64,000 bases of DNA from Sideroxydans sp. (GTDB lineage: Bacteria > Pseudomonadota > Gammaproteobacteria > Burkholderiales > Gallionellaceae). Positions 19,559 to 30,721 of this stretch are shown here, piece after piece. The translations under genes were made by a program, and so were the position numbers. Where the stretch lies: the NCBI GenBank assembly GCA_013791855.1, contig VMTA01000047.1, forward strand, positions 124,001-188,000, read 5' to 3'. A model generated the notes under the pieces. It ran no database searches. It worked only from the letters and a program-made list of their open reading frames with translations, and was not told where the DNA came from. Each line of letters opens with the position of its first letter. The first letter of the stretch is position 1.

Positions 19559-22081
19559 TCACTGCAACGAGGATGCACACTGACGGATGGCATCTGCCAT
19601 CGCGGCGCCGCTCTCATAGCGCTCTTCCACTTTCTTTGCCAACGCCTTATTGAGGATGGCGACTACACATGGCGGAATATCCGCCTTGATACTCAGTATG
19701 TCTTTGGGGGGCTCATTGGCGATCCTGAACATCAATTGCGCCATGGAATCCCCTTCGAACGGGAGCTTACCACAGGCCAATTGATACAGACTCACGCCCA
19801 GCGAGAACAGATCGGAATGCCCCTCGATCTTGGCACCCGACAGTTGCTCCGGCGACATATACGACGGTGTGCCCAAGACCATCCCGGTCTTGGTCTTGGA
19901 AGAATCAGTGATACGCGCGATGCCGAAATCGGTCACTTTAACCGTATCGCTTTCGGTGTCGTACATGATGTTGGCCGGCTTGATATCCCGGTGCACCACG
20001 TTCAGACCGTGCGCATAACCCAATGCATCCGCCACGCGCGCCACGATCGACAGCACCTGCGGCAAAGGAAGCAATGCATCCGGTTTGGTGTAGGACACCA
20101 GATCCTTGCCTTTGAGGAATTCCATGGCGATATACGCCAGATCATGCTCCTCGCCCGCGTCGTACATAGTGACGATATTGGGATGGTTCAAACGTCCTGC
20201 CGTTTCAGCTTCACGGAAGAAACGCGCTTTCACATCTTCCAGTTCATCAGGCTCGAACTCCTGTGCCAGCGCCATGGTCTTGATTGCCACGACACGGCTG
20301 ATCTTGGGATCCTTGCCCAGATACACCACCCCCATCGCGCCTTTGCCCAACTCCTTCTCGATCTGGTAGCGCCCCAGCATGGGCTTGGCGATGCCCGCCT
20401 GATCCAGCTTCATCGTACTGTCGTTGCTACGCCCTGAACTGCCCCCCAGGATGATGGTCTCCGACATCGTCTTGGCCTGATTCATGCGTTGTTCCAGGTC
20501 GCGGAACTTGGGGTTGTGTTCGGACATGTACTTGAACACCGCCTCAGCCTTGTTGAACTGACGCTTGCGCTCGAAATCCAGCCCCAGGTTGTACAGCACA
20601 TCCATCAGGCTATCGTCCAACGGCACCTTGCGGAACTTGTCGAACGCCATATCCAGCTGACCCTGCCCCTGGAATGCCAGGCCCAGCATGCGATTGCTCT
20701 CGGCCGAATCGGCATCGGATTTTTCTTTACCCTTCTCGGTCACCAGGAAGCGCTTGGTAGTCAGCAGCAAGTGGCCGACCAGCAGCAGAGCTGCGGGCAA
20801 CATCAGTTGCAGCCACATCGCTTGCGTAGTCATCAAGGCAAAGTGCACGCCCAGCAATGTCATGAACAGCACCGCTGTGATCGCCGCCCCCAGTCCCGCG
20901 CCAAGACGCGGCAACAACAAGATCAGGTAAATTGAAACCGCTGCGAACGCGCCGATCTCGGCCCATAACCCCCATGACGGAATGACGAAGAAGTCCTGCT
21001 TCAGTATGCTGGAGACCGAATGCGCCAAGGTCACCACCGGAGGTGTCACTGCCGACACCGGGGTGACCTGCGACGAGCCCACCCCCGCGGCGGTAGCGCC
21101 GATCAGCACGATCTTGTCGCGGTATTTGTCTGCAGGGATCTTACCGGTCAATACATCGTAGAAGGAGTCCACCTGAAATGCCGGACGGCCATCCTGATCT
21201 GCGTAAAAATATGTGTTCATGCGCAGAGCGGGATCGGTCGCAATCTTCAGGTTACCTACGCGCACCCCCTCTCCCAGTGTCACCTGAATATCCTGCGCGC
21301 CGAGATTCAGACTTTTCGCCGCCAGCATCAGCGACAAGGAAGGGTAGAACTGGTCATAAAAACTCAACACCAGCGGCTCGGTGCGGATCGCCCCGTCCAC
21401 ATCAGGCGTGGCATTCAAATGACCTAACGCAAACGCCTGCTGACCCAACATGGGAATGGGCACCAATGCATTGAATGACGGGATAGGGAAAGCTGCCTCG
21501 GCGCCGCCCTGCACATTCATCAGACTGTTCTTCAATACATAATCGGGCAACGGCGCATCAGGATTGCCTTGCGGCTCGCCCAATTCAAAATACATGCCCA
21601 GCAGCACGTTATGGATCTGCCCCATGCTCTCAGACAGCTTCTGGTCGTTATCCAGATGCAACAAGGCTTCCTGCATCAGACCTTGCAGTTCGAGCCACTG
21701 TTCGGGGTTTGTCTCGGCAAGCTTGGTCTGTTCGAGCGCGGCCGCGATGTTCAGGATGTAATCCAGACCGGCATCGACCTGCGGCTCAAAGAACAGGGCG
21801 GTGTGGCCGACCACTTTGGGTTTGCCTTCGGCCAGCACATCCAGCAGTTTTCCCTGGATCTCGCGCGGCCACGGCCACCGTCCCAGATTGGCGATGCTCA
21901 CATCATCTATCGCGATGACGGCGACCTTGTCACTCGGTTGCCGGGCAGAAGCCAGCACGCCCCAGTCATAAGCTTTGCGCTCCAGACTCTGGATCAGATC
22001 GGTGTTGGCACTGAACAGAAAGACCAGCGCCACCACCAATGCAGTGAACCAGTCCGTCTTCCAAAACGACGTTTTTCTCAT
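19559..22081 (-). CDS. CHASE2-domain Ser/Thr protein kinase
   Basis: CHASE2 (KVAVIAIDDVSIANLGRWPWPREIQ), TMs, TPR-like segment, kinase with GKGAMGVVYLG, VVAIK, VVHRDIKPANIMYD, VTDFGIARI. Confidence 0.95.
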   Translation of the reverse strand: MRKTSFWKTDWFTALVVALVFLFSANTDLIQSLERKAYDWGVLASARQPSDKVAVIAIDDVSIANLGRWPWPREIQGKLLDVLAEGKPKVVGHTALFFEPQVDAGLDYILNIAAALEQTKLAETNPEQWLELQGLMQEALLHLDNDQKLSESMGQIHNVLLGMYFELGEPQGNPDAPLPDYVLKNSLMNVQGGAEAAFPIPSFNALVPIPMLGQQAFALGHLNATPDVDGAIRTEPLVLSFYDQFYPSLSLMLAAKSLNLGAQDIQVTLGEGVRVGNLKIATDPALRMNTYFYADQDGRPAFQVDSFYDVLTGKIPADKYRDKIVLIGATAAGVGSSQVTPVSAVTPPVVTLAHSVSSILKQDFFVIPSWGLWAEIGAFAAVSIYLILLLPRLGAGLGAAITAVLFMTLLGVHFALMTTQAMWLQLMLPAALLLVGHLLLTTKRFLVTEKGKEKSDADSAESNRMLGLAFQGQGQLDMAFDKFRKVPLDDSLMDVLYNLGLDFERKRQFNKAEAVFKYMSEHNPKFRDLEQRMNQAKTMSETIILGGSSGRSNDSTMKLDQAGIAKPMLGRYQIEKELGKGAMGVVYLGKDPKISRVVAIKTMALAQEFEPDELEDVKARFFREAETAGRLNHPNIVTMYDAGEEHDLAYIAMEFLKGKDLVSYTKPDALLPLPQVLSIVARVADALGYAHGLNVVHRDIKPANIMYDTESDTVKVTDFGIARITDSSKTKTGMVLGTPSYMSPEQLSGAKIEGHSDLFSLGVSLYQLACGKLPFEGDSMAQLMFRIANEPPKDILSIKADIPPCVVAILNKALAKKVEERYESGAAMADAIRQCASSLQ

Positions 22082-22183
22082 GTTTGCCCTGAGCTTTTAT
22101 TCAACTTTTGTGAACTTGCCGGGCAGATACTAAAACAAATTTGAATGTCAATCCATACCTGATTGATTTATCAGCGCTTTGCC

Positions 22184-22612
22184 TCAGCGAACGACCGTCA
22201 CAGGGAGCGTTGAAGTTTCCAGCACTTGGGCCGCTACCGAACCAAGCAGACGCTTGCCCAATCCCCCCTCGCCACGTGCCCCGATCACAATGTGCGATAC
22301 CCCATGCTCGGTCGCGAACTGTGCGATCGCTTCAGCCGGATGGCCGGCACTCAGGTGATACTGATAAGCGATCCCGCTTTCGTCCAGCATCTGACGCGCC
22401 GATTGCAACGCAGTCATGCCTTGTTCGCGCTGATAGTCGTCTATGGTCTGCGCATCGATCAACAATTTGACGTTGCCCTGCGCCACACTGCGTTGCACGT
22501 TGAGCAACACCAGCTGGGGCGGCACCTTCAACAAGTCTGTCAGATTCAAGGCATGCTGCAGCGCATGCAGGGAATGCTCGGAGCCATCCACCGGAACCAG
22601 TATCTTCATCAT
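22184..22612 (-). CDS. Universal stress protein (UspA family)
   Basis: MKILVPVDGSEHSLHALQHAL...HIVIGARGEGGLGKRLLGSVAAQVLETSTLPVTVVR. Confidence 0.92.
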   Translation of the reverse strand: MMKILVPVDGSEHSLHALQHALNLTDLLKVPPQLVLLNVQRSVAQGNVKLLIDAQTIDDYQREQGMTALQSARQMLDESGIAYQYHLSAGHPAEAIAQFATEHGVSHIVIGARGEGGLGKRLLGSVAAQVLETSTLPVTVVR

Positions 22613-23361
22613 GCTTCCCCCTCCTGCGTTATCCGTTTTGCCGGCACTTCGCCATCGGCCAGGTCACGCACGGCTGCCACCGCCTCCTTGCGCGTAGCCA
22701 ACCACTTGCCCACGCCCAACACCAGCAGCGCACACACGGCAGGCACTATCCAATGCAAAGCATGTTGCGCCTCGATCAATGGCTTGAACAACGCCTCGCC
22801 CAGCAACATCTCGCCCGCCACATAACCGAGCAATGCACCGCCCGCGTAGATGATCACCGGATAGCGGTCGATCAGCTTGAGCACCAACTGGCTGCTCCAG
22901 GCGATCATCGGGATGCTGACCAGCAAGCCGAACACCAGCAGCCACACATTGTCTTTGGCTACCGCTGCCACCCCCAGCACGTTATCGAGACTCATCACGA
23001 AGTCGGCAACGATGATGGTCTTCACCGCCCCCCACAGGTGCGCCTCGGCCTTGATACCGCCATCACCGTGTGCCTCTTCCTCCGGCAGGAGCAGCTTGAT
23101 GCCGATCCACAGCAACAGCACTGCGCCAATCAGCTTCAAATAAGGCAAGGAAAGCAATCCGACCGCGAAGAAAGTCAGCACGATACGCAGGCCAATGGCG
23201 CCGCCCACCCCATAAAGTATGCCTTTCCTGCGTTGCGCCGCCGGCAGGTTGCGGCAGGCCAGCGCGATCACCACTGCATTGTCACCAGACAGTAACAGGT
23301 CGATCAGGATGATCTTGAACACGTCCGCCCAGAACTGGGGGGTTTGCATCATTTCCAGCAT
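22609..23361 (-). CDS. TerC/YjbE-family integral membrane protein
   Basis: LIDLLLSGDNAVVIALACRNLP...ADFVMSLDNVLGVAAVAK. Confidence 0.9.
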   Translation of the reverse strand: MLEMMQTPQFWADVFKIILIDLLLSGDNAVVIALACRNLPAAQRRKGILYGVGGAIGLRIVLTFFAVGLLSLPYLKLIGAVLLLWIGIKLLLPEEEAHGDGGIKAEAHLWGAVKTIIVADFVMSLDNVLGVAAVAKDNVWLLVFGLLVSIPMIAWSSQLVLKLIDRYPVIIYAGGALLGYVAGEMLLGEALFKPLIEAQHALHWIVPAVCALLVLGVGKWLATRKEAVAAVRDLADGEVPAKRITQEGEA

Positions 23362-23362
23362 G

Positions 23363-24240
23363 TCATCCCTTTAGTATTCTTTTCATCGTACGGCCCATCT
23401 CGGCTGGATTACGTGTGATATGGATCCCACTCGCCTCCATCACCGCCAGCTTGTCTTCCGCACCGCCCTGTCCGCCAGAGATGATGGCACCGGCATGACC
23501 CATGCGTTTACCCGGCGGTGCAGTGATACCTGCGATAAAACCAACCACAGGCTTACTCATATTGTCCTTGATCCAGCGCGCGCATTCTTCCTCGTCGCTG
23601 CCGCCGATCTCGCCCACCATGACCACCGCGTCCGTCTCGGGATCGTCATTGAACATCCGCAACACATCGATATGCTTCAGACCGTTGATTGGATCGCCAC
23701 CGATGCCCACGCACGAAGACTGCCCATAACCCAGTGCGGTCAGTTGCCCGACCGCTTCGTAGGTCAACGTACCAGAACGCGACACCACACCTATACGACC
23801 CTTCTTGTGGATGTGCCCCGGCATGATGCCGATCTTGATTTCGTCCGGCGTGATCAGACCGGGACAGTTCGGCCCGATCAGCAAGGTCTTCTTGCCCTGC
23901 ATCTTGTAGCGGGTCTTGATCATGTCGTGCACCGGAATGCCTTCAGTGATACAGATCACCAGATCCAATTCCGCCTCGACCGCCTCGTCGATAGCCGCCG
24001 CCGCACCCGCAGGGGGCACATAGATCACCGACACCGTCGCGCCGGTCGCCTGCTTTGCATCACGCACCGATGCGTACACGGGTATCCCCTCGAACTCCTC
24101 ACCCGCTTTTTTCGGATTCACGCCCGCAACAAAACAGTTCGCCCCGTTCGCATAAGCCTTGCATTGCTGCGTATGGAATTGGCCTACCTTACCGGTCATG
24201 CCCTGTGTGATGACTCGGGTATCTTTATTGATGAGGATGC

Positions 24241-24244
<4 letters not shown>
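23363..24244 (-). CDS. sucD: Succinyl-CoA ligase subunit alpha
   Basis: [34 protein letters not shown]...[16 protein letters not shown]...[17 protein letters not shown]. Confidence 0.96.
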
Positions 24245-25410
<1,166 letters not shown>

Positions 25411-25477
25411 AAAGCCCCCTGATGAGACGAGTCTGCAATTTACCAGAGCGGGACCGCCCCTGTCGTTATGATCACTA

Positions 25478-25509
25478 TAAAAAAGGCTGCCGGATCGCTC
25501 CGGCAGCCT
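25478..25509 (-). terminator. Rho-independent terminator downstream of the porin gene
   Basis: 11-bp stem aggctgccgga-tcgc-tccggcagcct with T-tract on the minus strand. Confidence 0.88.
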
Positions 25510-25532
25510 CTTGTGCAAAATTTCTACAGAGT

Positions 25533-27665
25533 TTAGAAGTCCCAGCGCAAACCAGCCGAGCCGAAGACGCGCAAGATCTTGGTTGTCACTTGAGCACCTT
25601 CGCTCTTGGTGCTTTCAAAGCCCAAGTCAGCATCGAAAGTAAGCTGTTCCTTCAAACGATATGAACCGCGTACCGTCGGTGAGAAACGTGTCGTGACGGC
25701 ATTGAACTGATCGGTCTGCTTGTACAACTGTACCGAACTATCCAAACCCCAGCCATATTGCATATCCATGTGGTTGTACACGAAGAACGAGTTTCCTTTG
25801 ACGGTGCTGCTGGTGTTCAAGGTGGCGCTGAACGACCAGATATCACCCGCCTTGTACAGGCCAGTACCGATCAATTGACCAGTCACACTCTTCTCCGTAC
25901 CGCGACTTGGATTCGCCGCCAGATAACCTTGGATGCTATTCAGCACGCCGCTTGCGGCCGTACTCGTAGTATTGGAGAGCCGCACATCACCGCCGACTTG
26001 CCATTTTGAACTCAATGGCTTGGTGATACCGACTTGCCCCATATTAGTGGTGGCCGTACGTTCCAAAGCAAGATCGCGCACCGCACTGGCAGACAACGCC
26101 TGTTGCAACACGCTGATCGAAGATGTCGTTGCACCATACAAAGCATTGCGTATGCTCAACGAAGGTGTTTTGCGATGATCCAGCATGAAGTTCCAGGAAG
26201 CATCGAATGCATTCATGGTGCCCATCACTTGGGCCGCGTTCAACGCCTTGAAATTGACGTCGTAATCCACCAAGGCAAAGAGTGATTTCTTGTCCTCGTA
26301 ATAGCGCCATTCGCCACCGATCGCGCGACGATCCAGCACCCCATCCACCGACTGATTGATGCCATAGCCGGTGAATGCCCCACTATCCACACTGGCACCG
26401 AAGAATGAAGGCGAGGTGCTATCACTGTAGTCGGCTAGTCTTCCGACCACACCGTTCACCCGTATATCTGCCGCATCGCCATACGAACCGGACAAGCCAT
26501 CGAAACGCCCCAGTACGCCGGCACCATTGGACGACTGACGTCCCACACGCAGCAGGTAATCCTGTTTGCGCCCTTTGATCTCACCATACAGGGAACTGAT
26601 GCGATTTTGGCTGGACTTGTTGGCCAGGAAATTCTGCGTGTTGTTGCCGCGGAACACCAAACGGCCGTCCAAATCATCGCTGGTATAGCGAGCGGACACA
26701 TCCTCTGTCGTAATCAACATGGACTGATCGGTCATCGTCACAGATTGAGTCTCTGGAGCAGCGTTGAATGTTGTCGTCGAATCGATCTTGCTGGACCCGA
26801 AATAATAATGCCCGGAGATGCTGCCAAAGGTGGTCCATCGCGCCGCACGTTTCTGCTCTGTTGCCTCAACGATGCCGGGCCCGCTCTTGGTTCCAGACAA
26901 TCCAGCCAGACGCTGCATCACGCGCGGCACACCTTCGCCCTTGGGATACAGGTTCAGATACAGGTCGTATTCTGTCTTGGCTTTATCATATTGCCCTGCA
27001 CGTTCACGTGCCACACCCACCCATTCCTGGGCATCTTCCGTGTAATCGTTGGGCGGCAACATCAGCAGCTTGTTCAACACGCCAACCGCCTCTTCGTTCT
27101 TCTTCGCTGACAGAGCGGCACGTGCCTGCTGCATCAGATCGAAAGCCTGCTTGTTGTTCTCGGCAAGGTTTGCATCACCCGGCGTTGCGCGAACGGCACT
27201 CACTGCAGGCAAATAGGGCAATGCCACTTCGCCGCTTGAACGATCTGGGCGAATAGTGATCAGGATGCTGCGCTGATCCTTACCGGCAGAGACGCTGAAT
27301 TGCGCTTCTCGGGAAAACTCCACGACCAGCTTGGGCTTGGTCGCTGTATCGCGCGATGTGACCGTAAAAGATGGAATCAGGCTGGAAGGCGGTGAATTAC
27401 GCGTCTCGTTGTCCACCCATTTCTCGTCGACGGCAACGCCTGACACTCGCTCAAAATAGATATCCAGCGTCTTGCCATTGTTCGCTGGAAAATGGCGCAC
27501 ATAACGTACGGGCGAGGTCGTGCGAATGGTCGCAACGATGCCGTCGGTCTGATACTCCAGTGTCACATCATCAAGAGGCTGCGAATTTGCAACGACTGGC
27601 ATGATTGCCAAAATCGCCGCCCCCAAACAGAATCTAATCGATTTGCTTACTTCAAGGCTTTTCAT
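25533..27665 (-). CDS. Outer-membrane beta-barrel protein with periplasmic TPR-like N-terminal region (porin of a multiheme cytochrome cluster)
   Basis: Start [29 protein letters not shown] preceded by AGGAGAG; TPR-like [28 protein letters not shown]...[17 protein letters not shown]-terminal half has alternating beta-barrel pattern ending GLRWDF (terminal F). Confidence 0.8.
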   Translation of the reverse strand: MKSLEVSKSIRFCLGAAILAIMPVVANSQPLDDVTLEYQTDGIVATIRTTSPVRYVRHFPANNGKTLDIYFERVSGVAVDEKWVDNETRNSPPSSLIPSFTVTSRDTATKPKLVVEFSREAQFSVSAGKDQRSILITIRPDRSSGEVALPYLPAVSAVRATPGDANLAENNKQAFDLMQQARAALSAKKNEEAVGVLNKLLMLPPNDYTEDAQEWVGVARERAGQYDKAKTEYDLYLNLYPKGEGVPRVMQRLAGLSGTKSGPGIVEATEQKRAARWTTFGSISGHYYFGSSKIDSTTTFNAAPETQSVTMTDQSMLITTEDVSARYTSDDLDGRLVFRGNNTQNFLANKSSQNRISSLYGEIKGRKQDYLLRVGRQSSNGAGVLGRFDGLSGSYGDAADIRVNGVVGRLADYSDSTSPSFFGASVDSGAFTGYGINQSVDGVLDRRAIGGEWRYYEDKKSLFALVDYDVNFKALNAAQVMGTMNAFDASWNFMLDHRKTPSLSIRNALYGATTSSISVLQQALSASAVRDLALERTATTNMGQVGITKPLSSKWQVGGDVRLSNTTSTAASGVLNSIQGYLAANPSRGTEKSVTGQLIGTGLYKAGDIWSFSATLNTSSTVKGNSFFVYNHMDMQYGWGLDSSVQLYKQTDQFNAVTTRFSPTVRGSYRLKEQLTFDADLGFESTKSEGAQVTTKILRVFGSAGLRWDF

Positions 27666-27758
27666 GCCTCTCTCCTCATTGTCATTCTTATTCATTGTCA
27701 TTGCAGTGCAATAGAAGTATAGGCTTGGCCCAGCTTGATGCTGGGCCAATACGCCCCA

Positions 27759-28814
27759 TCAATCCCAAGTAACGTAGGATGTACCCCTATTCCCAAGCGG
27801 CTTATGACAACCAGATTTAGAACAGTCATCGCCTGGATTCATCCCTTCATGACCGATCGATTTCGTATCTTGCCCCCAAGCCGCGTACGGGTTGTTCTTC
27901 AAATGACAGGTCGTACAAGCTGAGTTAGATACATACACGTGCATGGAAGCTCCGCGCAGCACCGAGCCGCCAACATGACAACTTGAGCATGATGTCCCTG
28001 CATTCTCAGGGATGTGGTTGGTCGGTTTTGCACCTAAAGCTGGCAGCCACGCGGTGGTGGAGGTGTGGCACTGATTACATTCGGTTGGCCAACCAGCGAA
28101 ACTCGTGTGGCCAGCTTTCGCACCAATAGCCAATGTGCCATTGTGGCAGCTTGAGCACGCCGCAGCAGAAGTATGCTTATAACGGTTCGGATACCAGCCA
28201 ATATAGTTATGGCATGAATCGCATGCCAGCTGCCCCTTCAAAGCAGCCGGACCATGTCCCACTGGTTTCAAGTTAGCTGCACTGACTGTCGCTGCATTGG
28301 TATGGCAAGTCGAACATACGCCCGGACTCAGATTGTGATTCCAGCTGGCAGGCGTCCAAGCAAAGGTCCGGTGGCAACTATCGCAGGATTCTGTCGCTTT
28401 CTTGCCCGTTCCGTGACTAGCTGCTTTGCCTTCAGCCTGCCGCCCGTTATGACAGGTTCTGCACTGACCGACCACTGCAGAGCCGTGGTTGTAACGAACC
28501 CCCAACCAGGTCGCTGTATTGAAGTGACAGGATTCGCACGGCGCATCGGTCACGATGTGTCTGTCATTCTTGGGGGTGGCGACTACGCGCTTGCCGACTG
28601 CATGACAGCCATCACAGGCACGCGGCGTGCCTTTGAACACACCGCCGACGTGACACGTCTCACATGCTGCCGCAGCATGACCGCCTGAAAGCGGGAAGCC
28701 GGTTGTCATGTGATTGAAATCACGCCCGATCTGCTCCGCAGCGCTTGCAGACAGCGTCATCACTGCCAGCAAGACGGCCAACACAGCACCGAAAATCCCT
28801 GTTTTTCTCTCCAT
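27759..28814 (-). CDS. Periplasmic/exported multiheme c-type cytochrome (11 CXXCH + 1 CX4CH)
   Basis: Signal peptide (GAVLAVLLAVMTLSASAA); hand-counted CETCH, CDGCH, CESCH, CRTCH, CDSCH, CSTCH, CDSCH, CSSCH, CNQCH, CSSCH, CTTCH, plus CSKSGCH. Confidence 0.93.
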   Translation of the reverse strand: MERKTGIFGAVLAVLLAVMTLSASAAEQIGRDFNHMTTGFPLSGGHAAAACETCHVGGVFKGTPRACDGCHAVGKRVVATPKNDRHIVTDAPCESCHFNTATWLGVRYNHGSAVVGQCRTCHNGRQAEGKAASHGTGKKATESCDSCHRTFAWTPASWNHNLSPGVCSTCHTNAATVSAANLKPVGHGPAALKGQLACDSCHNYIGWYPNRYKHTSAAACSSCHNGTLAIGAKAGHTSFAGWPTECNQCHTSTTAWLPALGAKPTNHIPENAGTSCSSCHVGGSVLRGASMHVYVSNSACTTCHLKNNPYAAWGQDTKSIGHEGMNPGDDCSKSGCHKPLGNRGTSYVTWD

Positions 28815-28892
28815 GACAACCTCCTCGATAGTTCACTGACTAATTGTTTAGTCTGCCCCGACTGCTGTCGAATGCAAACTTGACTTTTTCCG

Positions 28893-30704
28893 CTATTTCT
28901 TCTGGGGCACGACTACGCCCATCTTAACTGTCTTCCAATCATTGCCCTCATGGCAACGCTCGCATCGATCACCGAAGTTGCCGTTGTGCACATCGTCGCG
29001 CTCATGGCAGCTACCACATGCCGTAGAGGCCACCACCTTCTTGCTCATCGGCTTGGAGTGGCATGCATAGCACTTGTTGGCAGTCTTCTTGTGCGGACCA
29101 TCCAGCTTGAAGTTGGTCTTGTTGTGATCGAAGTCCCATGCCGCCCACGAACGCGTGGAGTGGCAAACCTGGCATTCGGTTCCCAAGCGGCGACGGTGGA
29201 CATCTTCGTCATCCTTTTCATGGCATGACCAGCAGTCCGACTTGGCGTCCTTGAAGGTCGGCTTTTCGTGGCATTTCTTGCAGGCGACCAATGCATGCCG
29301 CCCCAGTAACGGGAAGGTCGACATGCGGTTGTGGTTGAACTTGTCCGTTTTCTTCCAGTCGTCCTCGACGTGGCAAGTCTCGCACTTCTTGCCTTCCTGG
29401 CCCTTGTGTGACTTGTCGTCATCCTTCTGGTGACAGCTGATGCAATCTTTCTGCAGCTTATCCTTGTACAAATCGCCCTTGTGGCAGTCGGTACATTTGG
29501 CCTTCTTGTGCTTGCCGAGCAAGGGGTACTTGGTCTCCTTGTCATGGTCGAACTTGATGTCCTTCCATTCGTTCGCGGTGTGACAGGTCTCGCACTTGAT
29601 ACCGAAGTTGCCCTTGTGCGCCTTGTCGTCATCCTTCTTGTGGCAGGAGACGCAGGTCATCTTCAGCTTGTCCTTGTACAGGTCACCCTTGTGGCAATCG
29701 GTACACTTGGTCTTCTTGTGCTTGCCGAGCAAGTCAAACTTGGTCTGCTTGTCGTGATCGAACTTGATGTCCTTCCACTCTTTTTCAGTGTGGCAGGTCT
29801 CGCACTTGGGACCGAACTTGCCCTTGTGCGCTTTGTCGTCGTCCTTCTTGTGGCATTCATTGCATTTCGTCGGCGTGCCCTTGTATTTCTTGTTGATGTG
29901 GCACTTGTCGCACTTCACTTCTTCGTGCTTACCCAGCAATTTGAACTTGGTCTTGTCGTGGTCGAATTTGGTCTGCTTCCAGTCCTTTGCCGTATGGCAG
30001 GTTTCGCACTTCTTACCCAGCTTGCCGTTGTGCGCCTTGTCATCGTCCTTCTTGTGGCAGGCGACACATTCCATCGGCGTTTTTTTGTATTTATGGTCGA
30101 TGTGGCACTTCAGACACTTCACGTCGACGTGCTTGCCTTCCAGCTTGAACTTGGTCTTGCCATGATCGAAGTCGGTGGTCTTCCAGTCCTTGTCCACGTG
30201 GCACTTGGCGCAATCCTCACCCAGACCGCCTTTGTGTTTATCGTCCTTCTTGTGGCAGCTGAAGCAGAGTTGCGGCGCTTCGCGGAATTTCTTGCCTGCC
30301 TTATGACAACTTTCGCACTTGACCTTGTCCTGCTTGCTGTTGACGAGGTGACCGCCTTTGAGCTCAAAGTCTGTCAGTTTGTGATCGAACTTGTCGTGAT
30401 CAAATTCCGCCGCCTTGAAATCGCGTCCCTTGTGTTCGGCGTGACACTCTTTGCAATCTTTCGCCGTATCGATACGACCGTGATGGCCTTTCTTCTCGGC
30501 GACATCCTTGCCCACATCCTTATGACAATCCGTACACAGACGATTCTGTGCCTTCTTGTCGAACTTCTTGTGGCAAAGCTCGCACTTCTCCTCTTCCTTG
30601 GCATGGCCCTTGATGACATCGCCGGGCATCAGCAGTTTGTTGGCGTTCGCCTGCATGGGCAGCGCGAACAGGAAGAAGATGAGGGCTAGGGTACGCAGCA
30701 GCAT
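28893..30704 (-). CDS. 24-heme c-type cytochrome, Lys-rich, built from repeated tri-heme units
   Basis: Signal peptide MLLRTLALIFFLFALPMQANA at 30704; 24 CXXCH motifs counted by eye; repeated KCETCH...W(K)xxxFDHDK...LLGKHxxxKCxxCH...CxxCHKKDDDKAHKG. Confidence 0.95.
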   Translation of the reverse strand: MLLRTLALIFFLFALPMQANANKLLMPGDVIKGHAKEEEKCELCHKKFDKKAQNRLCTDCHKDVGKDVAEKKGHHGRIDTAKDCKECHAEHKGRDFKAAEFDHDKFDHKLTDFELKGGHLVNSKQDKVKCESCHKAGKKFREAPQLCFSCHKKDDKHKGGLGEDCAKCHVDKDWKTTDFDHGKTKFKLEGKHVDVKCLKCHIDHKYKKTPMECVACHKKDDDKAHNGKLGKKCETCHTAKDWKQTKFDHDKTKFKLLGKHEEVKCDKCHINKKYKGTPTKCNECHKKDDDKAHKGKFGPKCETCHTEKEWKDIKFDHDKQTKFDLLGKHKKTKCTDCHKGDLYKDKLKMTCVSCHKKDDDKAHKGNFGIKCETCHTANEWKDIKFDHDKETKYPLLGKHKKAKCTDCHKGDLYKDKLQKDCISCHQKDDDKSHKGQEGKKCETCHVEDDWKKTDKFNHNRMSTFPLLGRHALVACKKCHEKPTFKDAKSDCWSCHEKDDEDVHRRRLGTECQVCHSTRSWAAWDFDHNKTNFKLDGPHKKTANKCYACHSKPMSKKVVASTACGSCHERDDVHNGNFGDRCERCHEGNDWKTVKMGVVVPQKK

Positions 30705-30721
30705 AGTCGGTATCAATTCAA

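Noticed and set aside
29430-30689. 419-aa plus-strand hydrophobic ORF opposite the 24-heme cytochrome gene
   Set aside because: It is the antisense reading of a Lys/His/Cys-rich repetitive gene, which yields Leu/Val-rich pseudo-TM repeats. The minus-strand frame has 24 CXXCH motifs and a signal peptide, so this is a shadow ORF.
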